Source: Acidimicrobiales bacterium
GTDB taxonomy: Bacteria; Actinomycetota; Acidimicrobiia; Acidimicrobiales; SZUA-35
Assembly (NCBI GenBank): GCA_028285495.1
Contig: JANQPB010000009.1
Coordinates: 1 to 64,000, forward strand
DNA length: 64,000 nt
Direction: 5' to 3'
The notes beneath the pieces were generated by a model. That model had not been told where the DNA came from. It worked only from the letters and a program-made list of their open reading frames with translations, and ran no database searches. Made by a program: the position numbers and the translations under genes. Positions 45,137-55,054 of this stretch are shown here, piece by piece (position 1 is the first letter of the stretch; each line of letters starts with the position of its first letter).

Positions 45137-46579
45137 CTACCCGGGCTCGTAGGTCCAGTCCGGGCGCTTGCGCCGCTGGCGCTCGTCGAGGGTGAACCGG
45201 CCGGCAGCGCCCCCGCCCGTGTCGCCCTCGCCGGTGACGAGATCGACGATTTTCGTGATCAACAGGCCCCGCTTCGGCGCCCGCAGGGCCGGGTCGCGCA
45301 TGTCGGGGACCAGGCTGGCCACCAGGCGCTGGGCCTGGGCCGGCAGGAAGCAGCGGGAGCTGTCGGTGACGTTGGCCAGGCGAGCCGACAGCTCGCCGAG
45401 CACCGGGGCCTCGATCGGCAGCTCGGGATCGTTGAGCGCGGTCTGTGACGCCAGGATCTCGGTGATGCGACCGGTGCCGAGTTTGCAGGCCGGGCACTGC
45501 CCGCACGACTCGACGGCCAGGAACCGCGACACCGCCTCGGCCAGCTCGACCGGGTCCGTCCGGTCGTCGAACACGAGGAATCCGGCCGTGCCGAGCCCGC
45601 TGCCGACGGCGGCGACGTGCTCGTAGGTGAGGGGCACGTCGAGGTGATCGGCCCGGATCACCGGGTTCGACACCCCCGACAGCACGTACTTCACCGCCCG
45701 GTCCGGCGGCAGCCCACCGCCGAGCTCGTCGATGACCGTGCTGAGCGGCGTGCCCATCGGGTACTCGCCGACGCCGTCGCGCACCGTGTCGCCCGACACC
45801 GTGCAGGTCAGGTGACCGGGGGACTCGTTCGTCCCGGTTGAGCGGAACCACTCGACCCCGCGACCGAGGATCAGCGGGACCAGGCTGAGGCTCTCGATGT
45901 TGTTCACCAGCGTCGGGTTGGAGCCGTCGCGGTCGGCGTCGTCGAGGGTGCTGCCCGCCGACCAACCCATCTGCGGGCTCTGGCTGAACAGCCCGTAGAT
46001 GTATGGCGGGAACAGGCGGGGGAGCGGCTCCTCGCCCTCGATGACCTCGAGCAGCGCCTTCTCCTCGCCGAACAGGTACTCGTCCGGGCCCTGGACCAGC
46101 TCGATGCTGATCCCCGCGCCGAGGCCGGCGGCGGCGAAGTCGACCGCGGCGGCGGCCACCCGCTCGGCCTCGACCTCGAACGACCGCTTGAGGGCGACGA
46201 AGGCCCGGGTGGCGCCGAGCGTCTCGGCCGCGATCAACAGCCCCTCGACGAGCGAGTACGGATCGTGGCGGAGGATGGCCCGGTCCTTGAACGTCCCCGG
46301 CTCCCCTTCGGCCCCGTTGGCCACGACGAAGCGGTCGCCGGCGGCCGGTCCGCCGGCCACGATCGACCCCCACTTCACCCCGACCGGGAAGCCCGCCCCG
46401 CCACGGCCCCGGAGGCCCGAGGCGGTCAGCTGCTCGATCACGCCGGCCGGTCCGATGGCGACGGCGGCCTCGTAGCCGGCCAGCCCGCCCCGGCGGCGGT
46501 ACTCGTCGAGGGAGCGGACGGGCTCGCCGGCCAGCAGGACCGGCGTCGACGACGGGGCCCGGGACACGTCGGCCGTCAT
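45137..46579 (-). CDS. NuoF-like NADH-binding flavoprotein, orphan
   Basis: A 480-residue homologue of the 51 kDa subunit of complex I and of NAD-dependent formate dehydrogenases/hydrogenases. The FMN/NADH loop is LRGRGGAGFPVGVKW and EGEPGTFKD. An SLBB-like region follows (YPMGTPLSTVIDELGGGL). The 4Fe-4S site is CGQCPAC with a fourth Cys at SRCFLPAQ. ATG 46579 overlaps the hydrolase stop by 4 bp. No NuoE, NuoG or dehydrogenase partner is adjacent, so its electron acceptor and role are unknown. Confidence 0.82.
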   Translation of the reverse strand: MTADVSRAPSSTPVLLAGEPVRSLDEYRRRGGLAGYEAAVAIGPAGVIEQLTASGLRGRGGAGFPVGVKWGSIVAGGPAAGDRFVVANGAEGEPGTFKDRAILRHDPYSLVEGLLIAAETLGATRAFVALKRSFEVEAERVAAAAVDFAAAGLGAGISIELVQGPDEYLFGEEKALLEVIEGEEPLPRLFPPYIYGLFSQSPQMGWSAGSTLDDADRDGSNPTLVNNIESLSLVPLILGRGVEWFRSTGTNESPGHLTCTVSGDTVRDGVGEYPMGTPLSTVIDELGGGLPPDRAVKYVLSGVSNPVIRADHLDVPLTYEHVAAVGSGLGTAGFLVFDDRTDPVELAEAVSRFLAVESCGQCPACKLGTGRITEILASQTALNDPELPIEAPVLGELSARLANVTDSSRCFLPAQAQRLVASLVPDMRDPALRAPKRGLLITKIVDLVTGEGDTGGGAAGRFTLDERQRRKRPDWTYEPG

Positions 46580-47436
46580 GTGTCCTCGGCTTCGCGTAGG
46601 AAGGTGAGGACGGCCTCGTTCCACGCCTCGGGTTGCTCGAAGTAGGGGCTGTGGCCCGCCGCCGGGATCTCGACCCAGCCGGCGCCCCGGATCAGCGCCG
46701 CCGACTCGGCCAGCAGCGGAGCGGGGAAGATCCGGTCGTGGGCGCCGGCCACGAACAGCACGGGCACGCCGAGCGCAGCGATGCGGTCGTGGGCGATCGT
46801 CCAGGCGATGGTGGCCCCGAGCTTGTCCATCGGTGGCTGATGGAACGAGCCGAGCGCCTGGTAGAGGAAGGCGTGGGCCGGGTCGCGCTCGGCGGTCCCC
46901 GACCACAGCGCCGGATGGCCGCCAAGGGTGTTCCGGCCGTCGCCGGCCAACCCACCGGTGTCCTGGAACGCCCGCATAGCCTCCCGCAGCTCGTCGGTCC
47001 AGAGGCCGCCGACGGTGTCGGCGAACACCAGCGAGCGCACCCGCTCGGGGTTGGCGTCGGCGAAGGCGGCGATGTGCCAGCCCCCCATCGACTGGCCGAC
47101 CAGGTTGGCGGTCTCGACGCCCAGCCCGTCGAGGACGGCGGTGAGGTCGGCGGCCGCCGCCTCCGGTGATGGGGAGTCGGTGTCGTTGGTCGAGTTGCCG
47201 AAGCCCCGGCTGTCCCAGGTCAGCACCCGGAATCGTCGGCCGATCACGGGGACCTGGAGGTACCAGACGGCGTGGCTGCCGCCGGCCCCGTGGGAGAGCA
47301 CCACGACCGGGCGATCGTCGTCGCGGCCGGCGTGGGCCAGCTCCCAGTAGATCTGCTCGCCGCCACTCGCCGTGCGGCCGGTGACGATCTCCAGGTCGGT
47401 CGGGCTGATCTCGGACTGGCTCGGGCCGTCACCCAT
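46576..47436 (-). CDS. Alpha/beta hydrolase
   Basis: A 286-residue alpha/beta-fold hydrolase. The oxyanion region is VVVLSHGAGGSHAVW, the nucleophile elbow GQSMGGWH (GxSxG), the acid lies in VAGAHDRIFP and the His in AAGHSPYFEQP. Start ATG 47436 follows AAAGGGAG. It is the first gene of a pair with the NuoF-like gene. Such hydrolases act on esters, epoxides, dienes or halogenated compounds. The pairing suggests degradation of a small carbonyl compound but is not proof. Confidence 0.85.
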   Translation of the reverse strand: MGDGPSQSEISPTDLEIVTGRTASGGEQIYWELAHAGRDDDRPVVVLSHGAGGSHAVWYLQVPVIGRRFRVLTWDSRGFGNSTNDTDSPSPEAAAADLTAVLDGLGVETANLVGQSMGGWHIAAFADANPERVRSLVFADTVGGLWTDELREAMRAFQDTGGLAGDGRNTLGGHPALWSGTAERDPAHAFLYQALGSFHQPPMDKLGATIAWTIAHDRIAALGVPVLFVAGAHDRIFPAPLLAESAALIRGAGWVEIPAAGHSPYFEQPEAWNEAVLTFLREAEDT

Positions 47437-47496
47437 CGCCGCTCCCTTTCGTCGGTGGCCCTGGCGGTGCGTCCGGACCATCGCGGTCACGGTAGC

Positions 47497-48513
47497 TCAC
47501 CCCGGTCCGGCGTCGCCCTCCGGCCGGGAGGTGTTCGCACCGGCGCTGCGACCGGCCCCGATCAGCCGCTCGATCAGCTCGGCTCCGACGGGGTCGACCG
47601 GGGTCGACCGCCGCCGGACGAGCACGAGCCGGCGGGTCAACAGCGGAGCCCGGCGGGCCCGGACCAGCGGGTTCGGCTCGGCCTCGGCCTGCAGCACGGG
47701 CAGCACCGTCCAGCCGAGTCCGAGGTTCACGAGCTGGCGCAGCACCTCGGGCTGGTGGGACTCGGCCTCGACCCGGAAGTCGGCCCCGGTGGCCCGGACG
47801 GCGGCGGCGACGAGCTGGCGGGTGTGGGAGCTCGGTGGGAACGTGACCCACGGGCCCCAGCGGTCGGGGGCGAGGGGGACTCGGCGGCCGGGCGGGGCGT
47901 AGACCGCCAGCTCCTCGACCAACAGCTCGACGGCGACCAGGTCGGGCTGACCGGGCACGTCCATCCCGGTGGCATCCCGGTCCTCGGTCGCCGGCCGGCC
48001 GGCCGGCGACCCAGGCCGGCCCGATCCGCTCGGCGTCGCCGGCTCGACGATCACCGCCAGGTCGAGACGACCGTCGGCCAGCTGCTCGACCAGTGGGCCA
48101 GACGGAGCGACGGTGAGGTGCAGCTCGACGTCCGGCCGGTCGGCCCGGAACCGCAGCAGGGTGCTCGGGAAGTAGCCGACGGCGGCGATGTCGATCAGGC
48201 CGAGCCGGATCGCACCTCGGCGACCCTCGGCCGCATCGGTGGCCCAGATCGTCAGGTCCCGGGTGGCGCCGAGGACGTGCTCGGCGTGGACCAGCATCTC
48301 CCGGCCCCGCTCGTTGAGCGTGCGAGCTCGCCCCCGGCGCTCGAAGAGGCTCAACCCGACCCGGCGCTCCAGCTCGGACAGCGCCTGGCTGAGGGCGGAG
48401 GTGCTGATGCCGAGCTCGGCTGCGGCCTGGCTGAGCGTGTCGACCCGGCCCATCGTGGCCAGGTACTGCAGCTGGTGGGTGGTGACGTTCAGCAGGGTCG
48501 GGGTCGGTTCCAT
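47497..48513 (-). CDS. LysR-family transcriptional regulator
   Basis: A 338-residue LysR regulator. The N-terminal winged HTH (about 10-70) is typical (TLSQAAAELGISTSALSQALSELERRVG). The periplasmic-binding-protein-like effector domain follows, with an inserted Gly/Pro-rich loop near residue 170 (ATPSGSGRPGSPAGRPA). It is divergent from ino1 across 110 bp that contain the AT-rich promoter, so it probably regulates ino1 and itself. The co-inducer is unknown. Confidence 0.88.
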   Translation of the reverse strand: MEPTPTLLNVTTHQLQYLATMGRVDTLSQAAAELGISTSALSQALSELERRVGLSLFERRGRARTLNERGREMLVHAEHVLGATRDLTIWATDAAEGRRGAIRLGLIDIAAVGYFPSTLLRFRADRPDVELHLTVAPSGPLVEQLADGRLDLAVIVEPATPSGSGRPGSPAGRPATEDRDATGMDVPGQPDLVAVELLVEELAVYAPPGRRVPLAPDRWGPWVTFPPSSHTRQLVAAAVRATGADFRVEAESHQPEVLRQLVNLGLGWTVLPVLQAEAEPNPLVRARRAPLLTRRLVLVRRRSTPVDPVGAELIERLIGAGRSAGANTSRPEGDAGPG

Positions 48514-48581
48514 CGGCGCTCACCTGCTCGGGTCGCCCCGGGCTCGATCCCGGGTCGCTTCCAAGTTGTTCGGTCTTCCTT

Positions 48582-48617
48582 CATCATACTTGTCAATGTT
48601 TTGATGTTCCTTACAGT
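48582..48617 (+). promoter_or_regulatory. ino1 promoter in LysR/ino1 intergenic region
   Basis: AT-rich stretch. -35 TTGTCA (48590-48595), a 16 bp spacer and -10 TACAGT (48612-48617) place transcription start at or near ATG 48624, so the mRNA should be leaderless. An inverted repeat CATCA/TGATG with a 15 bp spacer brackets the -35 and is a candidate LysR site. Confidence 0.65.
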
Positions 48618-48623
48618 CGAAGG

Positions 48624-49940
<1,317 letters not shown>

Positions 49941-49983
49941 CGCCGACGACGAGGGGGTCGGCCGGGCGCCCGCTCGGGCCGAA

Positions 49984-50015
49984 CCGGGTCCGCCCCAACT
50001 TGCGGGCGGACCCGG
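49984..50015 (+). terminator. Perfect 12 bp hairpin after ino1
   Basis: CCGGGTCCGCCC/GGGCGGACCCGG forms a 12 bp perfect stem with an 8 nt loop, 43 bp after the ino1 stop. Only a short ACCTTT follows. Probable ino1 terminator. Confidence 0.65.
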
Positions 50016-50027
50016 ACCTTTGACAGG

Positions 50028-50831
50028 GTGCGACAGGCCGCAGTTCGTCCTGGCGGAGCTCCTTCCTTGTCCACATCCCGACCCCGATACGGCTGGTTGT
50101 TCGTCCCCAGCCCCCTGCTCGGCCCCACCAGCTGGGGTCAGGTGGCGGCGACGATGGTCGGGCTCGGGCAGGAGCCGATGATCGTCGACGCCCGGATGAC
50201 GTCGACGTCGGACGACGATCACATCCGCCCCTGGCTCCGTCAGATCGTGACGATGGATGCGCCGGGCGACGGCGCACCGATCGTGATCGTGAGCCACTCC
50301 GCCGCCTGCCCGAGGACGCCGCTTCTGGTGGCGGAGCTGCTCGATCGGGGCTGGCCGATCTCGACGATGCTGCTCGTCGATGGGCGGTTCCCCGACGGCC
50401 AGCCGTTCACCGCCCGCCAGCACTACGCCACGATGCTCGACCGCATGGTCAGGCCGGACGACTATCTGCCCCCGTGGCCCCGCTGGTGGGGCTCGCTGGT
50501 CGAGGGCCTGGTCGTCGACCCCGAGGCGAGGAACCTCCTGTTGACCGAGGCGCCCCCGATCCCGAGGACGTGGTTCGATCAGGGGTGCCCGGTGCCCGAG
50601 CTGCCCGACCACATCGGGCGGGGGTTCCTGTCGTTCGGGCCCGGCTACGCCCAGTCGTGTGATCAGGCCTTCGACGCCGGCTGGCTCACGATGCGGCTGA
50701 CCGGCGACCACCTCCACCAGATGGTCGCTCCCGAGAAGGTGGCCGCCGCCCTGCTGGCGATGGTGGCCGGCATGTCGTGCGGGCGGGGCCTTCCCCTGCC
50801 GGACGGGCCGCCCGAGCGCGACGACGACTGA
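50028..50831 (+). CDS. Alpha/beta-hydrolase-like protein of unknown function
   Basis: A 267-residue protein with alpha/beta-fold features: beta strand then IVIVSHSAACPRTP at the nucleophile position (SHS rather than GxSxG) and a C-terminal LTGDHLHQMV where the His could complete a triad. The track start GTG 50028 falls immediately after the ino1 hairpin. TTG 50067, eight bases after GGAG, is an equally good start and would remove 13 residues. No signal peptide is seen. I cannot assign a reaction. Confidence 0.65.
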   Translation: MRQAAVRPGGAPSLSTSRPRYGWLFVPSPLLGPTSWGQVAATMVGLGQEPMIVDARMTSTSDDDHIRPWLRQIVTMDAPGDGAPIVIVSHSAACPRTPLLVAELLDRGWPISTMLLVDGRFPDGQPFTARQHYATMLDRMVRPDDYLPPWPRWWGSLVEGLVVDPEARNLLLTEAPPIPRTWFDQGCPVPELPDHIGRGFLSFGPGYAQSCDQAFDAGWLTMRLTGDHLHQMVAPEKVAAALLAMVAGMSCGRGLPLPDGPPERDDD

Positions 50832-50926
50832 CCGCGACGGGCCGCTGCGGGCCATGCGGGGGTCCGGCGGTGCTCGCCGGCGGGCGCCAGCCAAGCTGTT
50901 GCCCGCCGGCCTCGTAGGCTGGCGGT

Positions 50927-51697
50927 GTGAGCGACTCCCCGTGGCCGGCTGCGGTCGAGGCCATGGCCGCCGATGCGCCCGACCCGGTGACGATCACCCG
51001 TCTCGACGGGCCGGACGGGTACCGGTCGGCCGGTGGCCAGGCCGCCATGCTGACCTGGCTCGCCGAGGCGGCGCCGTTCCCCGTGCCCGAGGTCGTCGGC
51101 GTCGACGGGCCGTGGGTCGTGACCACCGAGCTTCCGGGCCTGCCCGCCGATCGCACCGACGCCCACCCGGAGCCGGCGGCGCTGCCCGGGGCCATCGGGG
51201 CCGGTTTGGCCGCCCTCCACGCCCTCGTCCCGCCGTCGGCGCTCGCCCGGTCGGACGGGAGCGATCCGGCGGTACCGGCCGACGGCTGGACGCCGATCGT
51301 CGAGCGGTGCGCCACCCGGGTCGAGGCCGGGCTCGTCGACGGGCTGCCCGCCCCCTACGATCGCTACGAGCCCGACCGCCTGCTCGAGCTCCTGTCCGAG
51401 GGGGTCGGCGCCGCCGGTGACGTCGACGATCCGCCGGTGCTGTGCCACGGGCGACCGAGTCCCGGTCGCACGATGATCGTCGGTGACCGCTTCGCCGGGT
51501 TCGTCGACCTCGACTCGATGCTGCTGGCCGATCGCCACCTCGACCTGGCCACGGCGCATCTGTGGGTGGCCGAGCTGTTCGGCGGTGAGTCGGTGTTCGC
51601 GCTGTACGAGAGCTACGGCGCCGACCCCGACCTCACCCGGCTCGACCGGGCGGTGCTGGCCGTTCGGCTGCTCGGCACGGGTCCGCCGGTGTCGTGA
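50927..51697 (+). CDS. Aminoglycoside phosphotransferase-like protein lacking catalytic residues
   Basis: A 256-residue protein with APH-fold segments (VPEVVGVDGPWVVTTELPGLPAD; IGAGLAALHALVP). The catalytic loop that is normally HGDxxxxN reads CHGRPSPGRTM, so Arg replaces the catalytic Asp and Arg stands in place of the Mg-binding Asn; the later metal Asp survives in GFVDLDS. It is probably a pseudo-phosphotransferase or an enzyme using another mechanism. GTG lies six bases after TAGGCT. Its stop overlaps the miaA GTG, so it is the head gene of the miaA-dapF-hflX operon. Confidence 0.75.
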   Translation: MSDSPWPAAVEAMAADAPDPVTITRLDGPDGYRSAGGQAAMLTWLAEAAPFPVPEVVGVDGPWVVTTELPGLPADRTDAHPEPAALPGAIGAGLAALHALVPPSALARSDGSDPAVPADGWTPIVERCATRVEAGLVDGLPAPYDRYEPDRLLELLSEGVGAAGDVDDPPVLCHGRPSPGRTMIVGDRFAGFVDLDSMLLADRHLDLATAHLWVAELFGGESVFALYESYGADPDLTRLDRAVLAVRLLGTGPPVS

Positions 51698-52668
51698 GCG
51701 GCATGGACGATCGCTCGGCCCGCCCCGCCACCGGGTCGACGGTGACGGCGCCACTGGCCATCGTCGGCCCGACGGCGAGCGGCAAGTCGGGCCTGGCCGT
51801 CGACCTGGCGCTCCGGGTCGGCGACACCGAGATCGTGTCGGCCGACGCCATGGCCATCTACCGGGGCATGGACATCGGCACGGCCAAGCCGACCGTCGCC
51901 GAGCGGCGAGGGGTGCCCCACCACCTGCTCGACGAGGCCGACCCGAGCGAGGACTACACGGTGGCCCGCTTCGCCGGCCGGGTCGGCGAGGTGGTCGGCG
52001 AGATCGAGGCCAGGGGGCACCGGGTTGTCGTCGTCGGCGGGACCGGGCTGTACGTGCGGGCCGTCGTCGACGACTTCGACGTGCCACCGCGCTTCCCCGA
52101 GCTGCGGGATCGGTTCGAGGCCGATCCAGACACCGCCGGCCTCCACCGCCGGTTGACCGAGCTCGACCCCGAGGCGGCGGCCAAGATCCTCGCCACCAAC
52201 CGCCGTCGGATCGTGCGGGCACTCGAGGTCTGCGTCGGCTCCGGGCGGCCGTTCTCGTCGTTCGGGCCCGGCGTCGACCACTACGGACCGACCCGGTTCC
52301 GGCTGGCCGGGCTCGACATCGACCGGGACCTCATGGACCGCCGCATCGACGAGCGCTACGACCGGCAGCTGGCCGACGGCTTCCTCGACGAGGTGGCCGG
52401 GCTGGTCGATGGGGGACTGTCGCCGACCGCGGCCCAGGCCCTCGGCTACCGGGAGCTGGCGGCCCACCTCCGGGGCGAGACGACGCTCGACGAGGCGCTT
52501 GCGGAGGCCAAGCGGCGGACCAGGCGGTTCGCCAGGCGCCAGCAGCGCTGGTTCCGGCGCGATCCCCGGATCCGCTGGTTCCCGGTCGGTGGCGACGATC
52601 TGGTCGACCGGGTCGCGGCCTGGTGGATCAATCCGGATGCCGACGGTCGCTCGGAGCTGCGAGACTAG
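51694..52668 (+). CDS. miaA: tRNA dimethylallyltransferase MiaA
   Basis: Transfers dimethylallyl to A37 of tRNAs reading UNN codons, making the substrate of MiaB. It has 324 residues. P-loop GPTASGKSGLAVDLA, the DSxxxYRGMDIGTAKP block (here SADAMAIYRGMDIGTAKPT, with Ala-Met where many have Ser-Met/Arg), VVGGTGLYVRA, and the C-terminal RRTRRFARRQQRWFRRD region are present. GTG overlaps the preceding stop; ATG 51703 is an alternative start. dapF follows after 7 bp. Confidence 0.95.
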   Translation: MSGMDDRSARPATGSTVTAPLAIVGPTASGKSGLAVDLALRVGDTEIVSADAMAIYRGMDIGTAKPTVAERRGVPHHLLDEADPSEDYTVARFAGRVGEVVGEIEARGHRVVVVGGTGLYVRAVVDDFDVPPRFPELRDRFEADPDTAGLHRRLTELDPEAAAKILATNRRRIVRALEVCVGSGRPFSSFGPGVDHYGPTRFRLAGLDIDRDLMDRRIDERYDRQLADGFLDEVAGLVDGGLSPTAAQALGYRELAAHLRGETTLDEALAEAKRRTRRFARRQQRWFRRDPRIRWFPVGGDDLVDRVAAWWINPDADGRSELRD

Positions 52669-52675
52669 AGGGCTG

Positions 52676-53563
52676 ATGTCTCCGGAACCACACGCACCGG
52701 CCGATCGCGGTTGGCCGCTCGCCCTGACCAAGCACCACGGCCTCGGCAACGACTTCCTCGTCGCCGTCGATCCGTCGCGCCCGCTCGACGGCGCCGACGC
52801 CACTCGCTGGTGCGACCGGCGGGAGGGCATCGGGGCAGACGGGCTCATCCAGGCGGTCCCCATCGTGTCGCCGGCCGACGGCGAACGACGCCCGCTCCGC
52901 TACCGCATGACGCTGTGGAACTCCGACGGCGGGCGGGCCGAGATCTCGGGGAACGGCCTGCGCTGCCTGGCCCAGGCCCTGGCCGAGCGGCTCGGGCACG
53001 ATGGGGGTGACGATCTGACGCTCACCATCGAGACCGACGCCGGGACCAGGGAGGCGATCGTCCTGGCCCGGCCGGTCGACGCCGCCCCGGGGGAGGACCA
53101 GGTCCGGGTCGGGATGGGCAAGGCGGTCGACGGGCCGGGGCCGAGCGACCGCTGGGCCGGCCTCGGCGTCGAGGTGGTCGATCAGGTCGGCGTCGACGTC
53201 GGCAACCCCCATCTGGTCGGCTTCGTCGACTCGACCACGCCGGTCGGCGGGTTCGACATGGCCGCCATCGGGCCGCCCATCGAGGGTGACCACCCGGGCG
53301 GGCTCAACGTGCACGTCGTCCGAGTGGTCGACCGGGGACGGATCGAGATGGTGATCTGGGAGCGGGGCGCCGGGGTCACCAGGGCCTGCGGCTCGGGCGC
53401 CTGTGCGGCGGCCTTCGCCGCCGACCGGGCCGGCCTCGTCGACGGTCGATCCGGGGTCGACGTGGTCATGCCGGGCGGGGCGGCGAGGGTCGAGGTCTTC
53501 GACGACGAGGTGGTGCTGACCGGACCGGCGGTCCGGGTGGCGGAGGTCCGCGTCGATGGCTGA
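52676..53563 (+). CDS. dapF: Diaminopimelate epimerase
   Basis: PLP-independent racemase converting LL- to meso-diaminopimelate for lysine and peptidoglycan, 295 residues. Two catalytic Cys are in ISGNGLRCLAQ and ACGSGACAAAF. The N-terminal substrate segment is TKHHGLGNDFL. ATG 52676 is used, not the track's extended frame. Its end overlaps hflX by 8 bp. Other dap genes are dapC, dapD and dapE in the next 8 kb. Confidence 0.95.
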   Translation: MSPEPHAPADRGWPLALTKHHGLGNDFLVAVDPSRPLDGADATRWCDRREGIGADGLIQAVPIVSPADGERRPLRYRMTLWNSDGGRAEISGNGLRCLAQALAERLGHDGGDDLTLTIETDAGTREAIVLARPVDAAPGEDQVRVGMGKAVDGPGPSDRWAGLGVEVVDQVGVDVGNPHLVGFVDSTTPVGGFDMAAIGPPIEGDHPGGLNVHVVRVVDRGRIEMVIWERGAGVTRACGSGACAAAFAADRAGLVDGRSGVDVVMPGGAARVEVFDDEVVLTGPAVRVAEVRVDG

Positions 53564-55049
53564 ACCGAACGGGTCGAACGGCGGGGGCGAGCCGGTCGAC
53601 GACGACTTCGACGCGCTGCTCGCCGCCAGCGGCGCCGGGGCGCCTGCCGGTGGCGGCGAGCAGACGATCGGGCCGGATGGCGAGGCCGTCGGCGACCACC
53701 GGGGGGCGCTCGGCGAGTTCGGGGCCGACGCCCTCGACGGCGACGGCGGCTTCCTCGATCAGAGCTTCCGGGAGCGGATCGTGCTGGTCGGCGTGACCGT
53801 GGCCGGCCAGTCGCCCCAGCAGACGGCCGAGTCGCTCGACGAGCTGGAGCTGCTCGTCGACACCGCCGGGGCCGACGCCCTCGACCGGGTGGTCCAGAAG
53901 CGGGAGCGGCCAGATCCCGGCACGTTCGTCGGTCGCGGCAAGGTGCAGGAGATCCTCGACTCGTCGCTGGCGATCGACGCCGACACGGTCGTGTTCGACG
54001 ACGAGCTGTCGCCCGGCCAGCAGTTCAACCTCGAGCGGATGCTGAAGCGCACCGCACTCGATCGGACCGCCGTGATCCTCGACATCTTCGCCCAGCACGC
54101 CACCTCGGCCGAGGGCAAGGCCCAGGTCGAGCTGGCTCAGCTCCGCTACCGGCTGCCCCGGCTCCGCAACAAGAAGGACTACAGCCAGCAGGGCGGCGGC
54201 ATCGGCACCAGGGGCCCCGGTGAGACCCAGCTCGAAGTCGACCGCCGGCGCCTGGTCCGCCGCATGCACAAGCTCGAGCGGGACCTGGCCAGCATCTCGG
54301 CCAGGCGGGCCAACCAGCGCAAGGCCCGTCACCGCTCGCCGTACCGAACGGTCTCGATCGTCGGCTACACCAACGCCGGCAAGTCGTCGCTGCTGCACCG
54401 GCTCACCGGGGCCGAGGTCAAGGTCGAGGACCGGCTGTTCGCCACCCTCGACCCGACCACCCGCAAGCTGCAGCTCCCCGGCGGCGAGCAGATCCTCCTC
54501 ACCGACACCGTCGGCTTCGTCAAGAAGCTGCCCCACCAGCTGGTCGAGGCGTTCAAGTCGACCCTGGAGGTGTCGGCCGGTGCCGACCTGCTCGTGCACG
54601 TCGTCGACGGCTCGGGCTCCAACCCCGACGCCCACATCGACGCCGTCCGGGACGTCCTCGGCGAGATCGAGGCCGAGGAGGTGCCCCAGCTCCTGGTGTT
54701 CAACAAGGCCGACGTCTCCCCGGAGGAGGTCGAGGCCCTCGCCGCCCGCCATCCCGGCTCGGTTGCGGTGTCGGCGGTCAGTGGGCGGGGGATCGACGAG
54801 CTGCTGGAGGCCATCGGCGACCGCCTGCGGGACCGCACGGATCTCTACGAGCTGTTCGTCCCCTGGGCCCGCGGCGATATCCTCGCAGCCGCCCACCGGG
54901 AGGGTGAGGTGCTCACCGAGACGAGCGAAGACGAGGGGATGCGGCTCCGGGCCCGCTTCGAGCCGGCGTCGGCCAAGCGGCTCGGCGACTTCGTGATCCG
55001 CCGGCTCGAGCAGCACGCCACCACCCCGCGAACCGAGACCGAGGAGTGA
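53556..55049 (+). CDS. hflX: GTPase HflX
   Basis: Ribosome-associated GTPase of 497 residues. An acidic Gly-rich N-terminal extension (about 1-65) precedes the HflX domain (GRGKVQEILDS, VVFDDELSPGQQFNLE, GGGIGTRGPGETQLE) and the G domain with G1 GYTNAGKSSLL, G3 DTVGF and G4 NKAD. HflX splits stalled or inactive ribosomes under stress. It overlaps dapF and lies 5 bp before dapC, placing it in the same operon. Confidence 0.95.
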   Translation: MAEPNGSNGGGEPVDDDFDALLAASGAGAPAGGGEQTIGPDGEAVGDHRGALGEFGADALDGDGGFLDQSFRERIVLVGVTVAGQSPQQTAESLDELELLVDTAGADALDRVVQKRERPDPGTFVGRGKVQEILDSSLAIDADTVVFDDELSPGQQFNLERMLKRTALDRTAVILDIFAQHATSAEGKAQVELAQLRYRLPRLRNKKDYSQQGGGIGTRGPGETQLEVDRRRLVRRMHKLERDLASISARRANQRKARHRSPYRTVSIVGYTNAGKSSLLHRLTGAEVKVEDRLFATLDPTTRKLQLPGGEQILLTDTVGFVKKLPHQLVEAFKSTLEVSAGADLLVHVVDGSGSNPDAHIDAVRDVLGEIEAEEVPQLLVFNKADVSPEEVEALAARHPGSVAVSAVSGRGIDELLEAIGDRLRDRTDLYELFVPWARGDILAAAHREGEVLTETSEDEGMRLRARFEPASAKRLGDFVIRRLEQHATTPRTETEE

Positions 55050-55054
55050 CGCCG

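Noticed and set aside
50020-50025. Perfect TTGACA as a promoter for the gene at 50028
   Set aside because: No TAnnnT hexamer 16-18 bp downstream and the match overlaps the end of the ino1 terminator.
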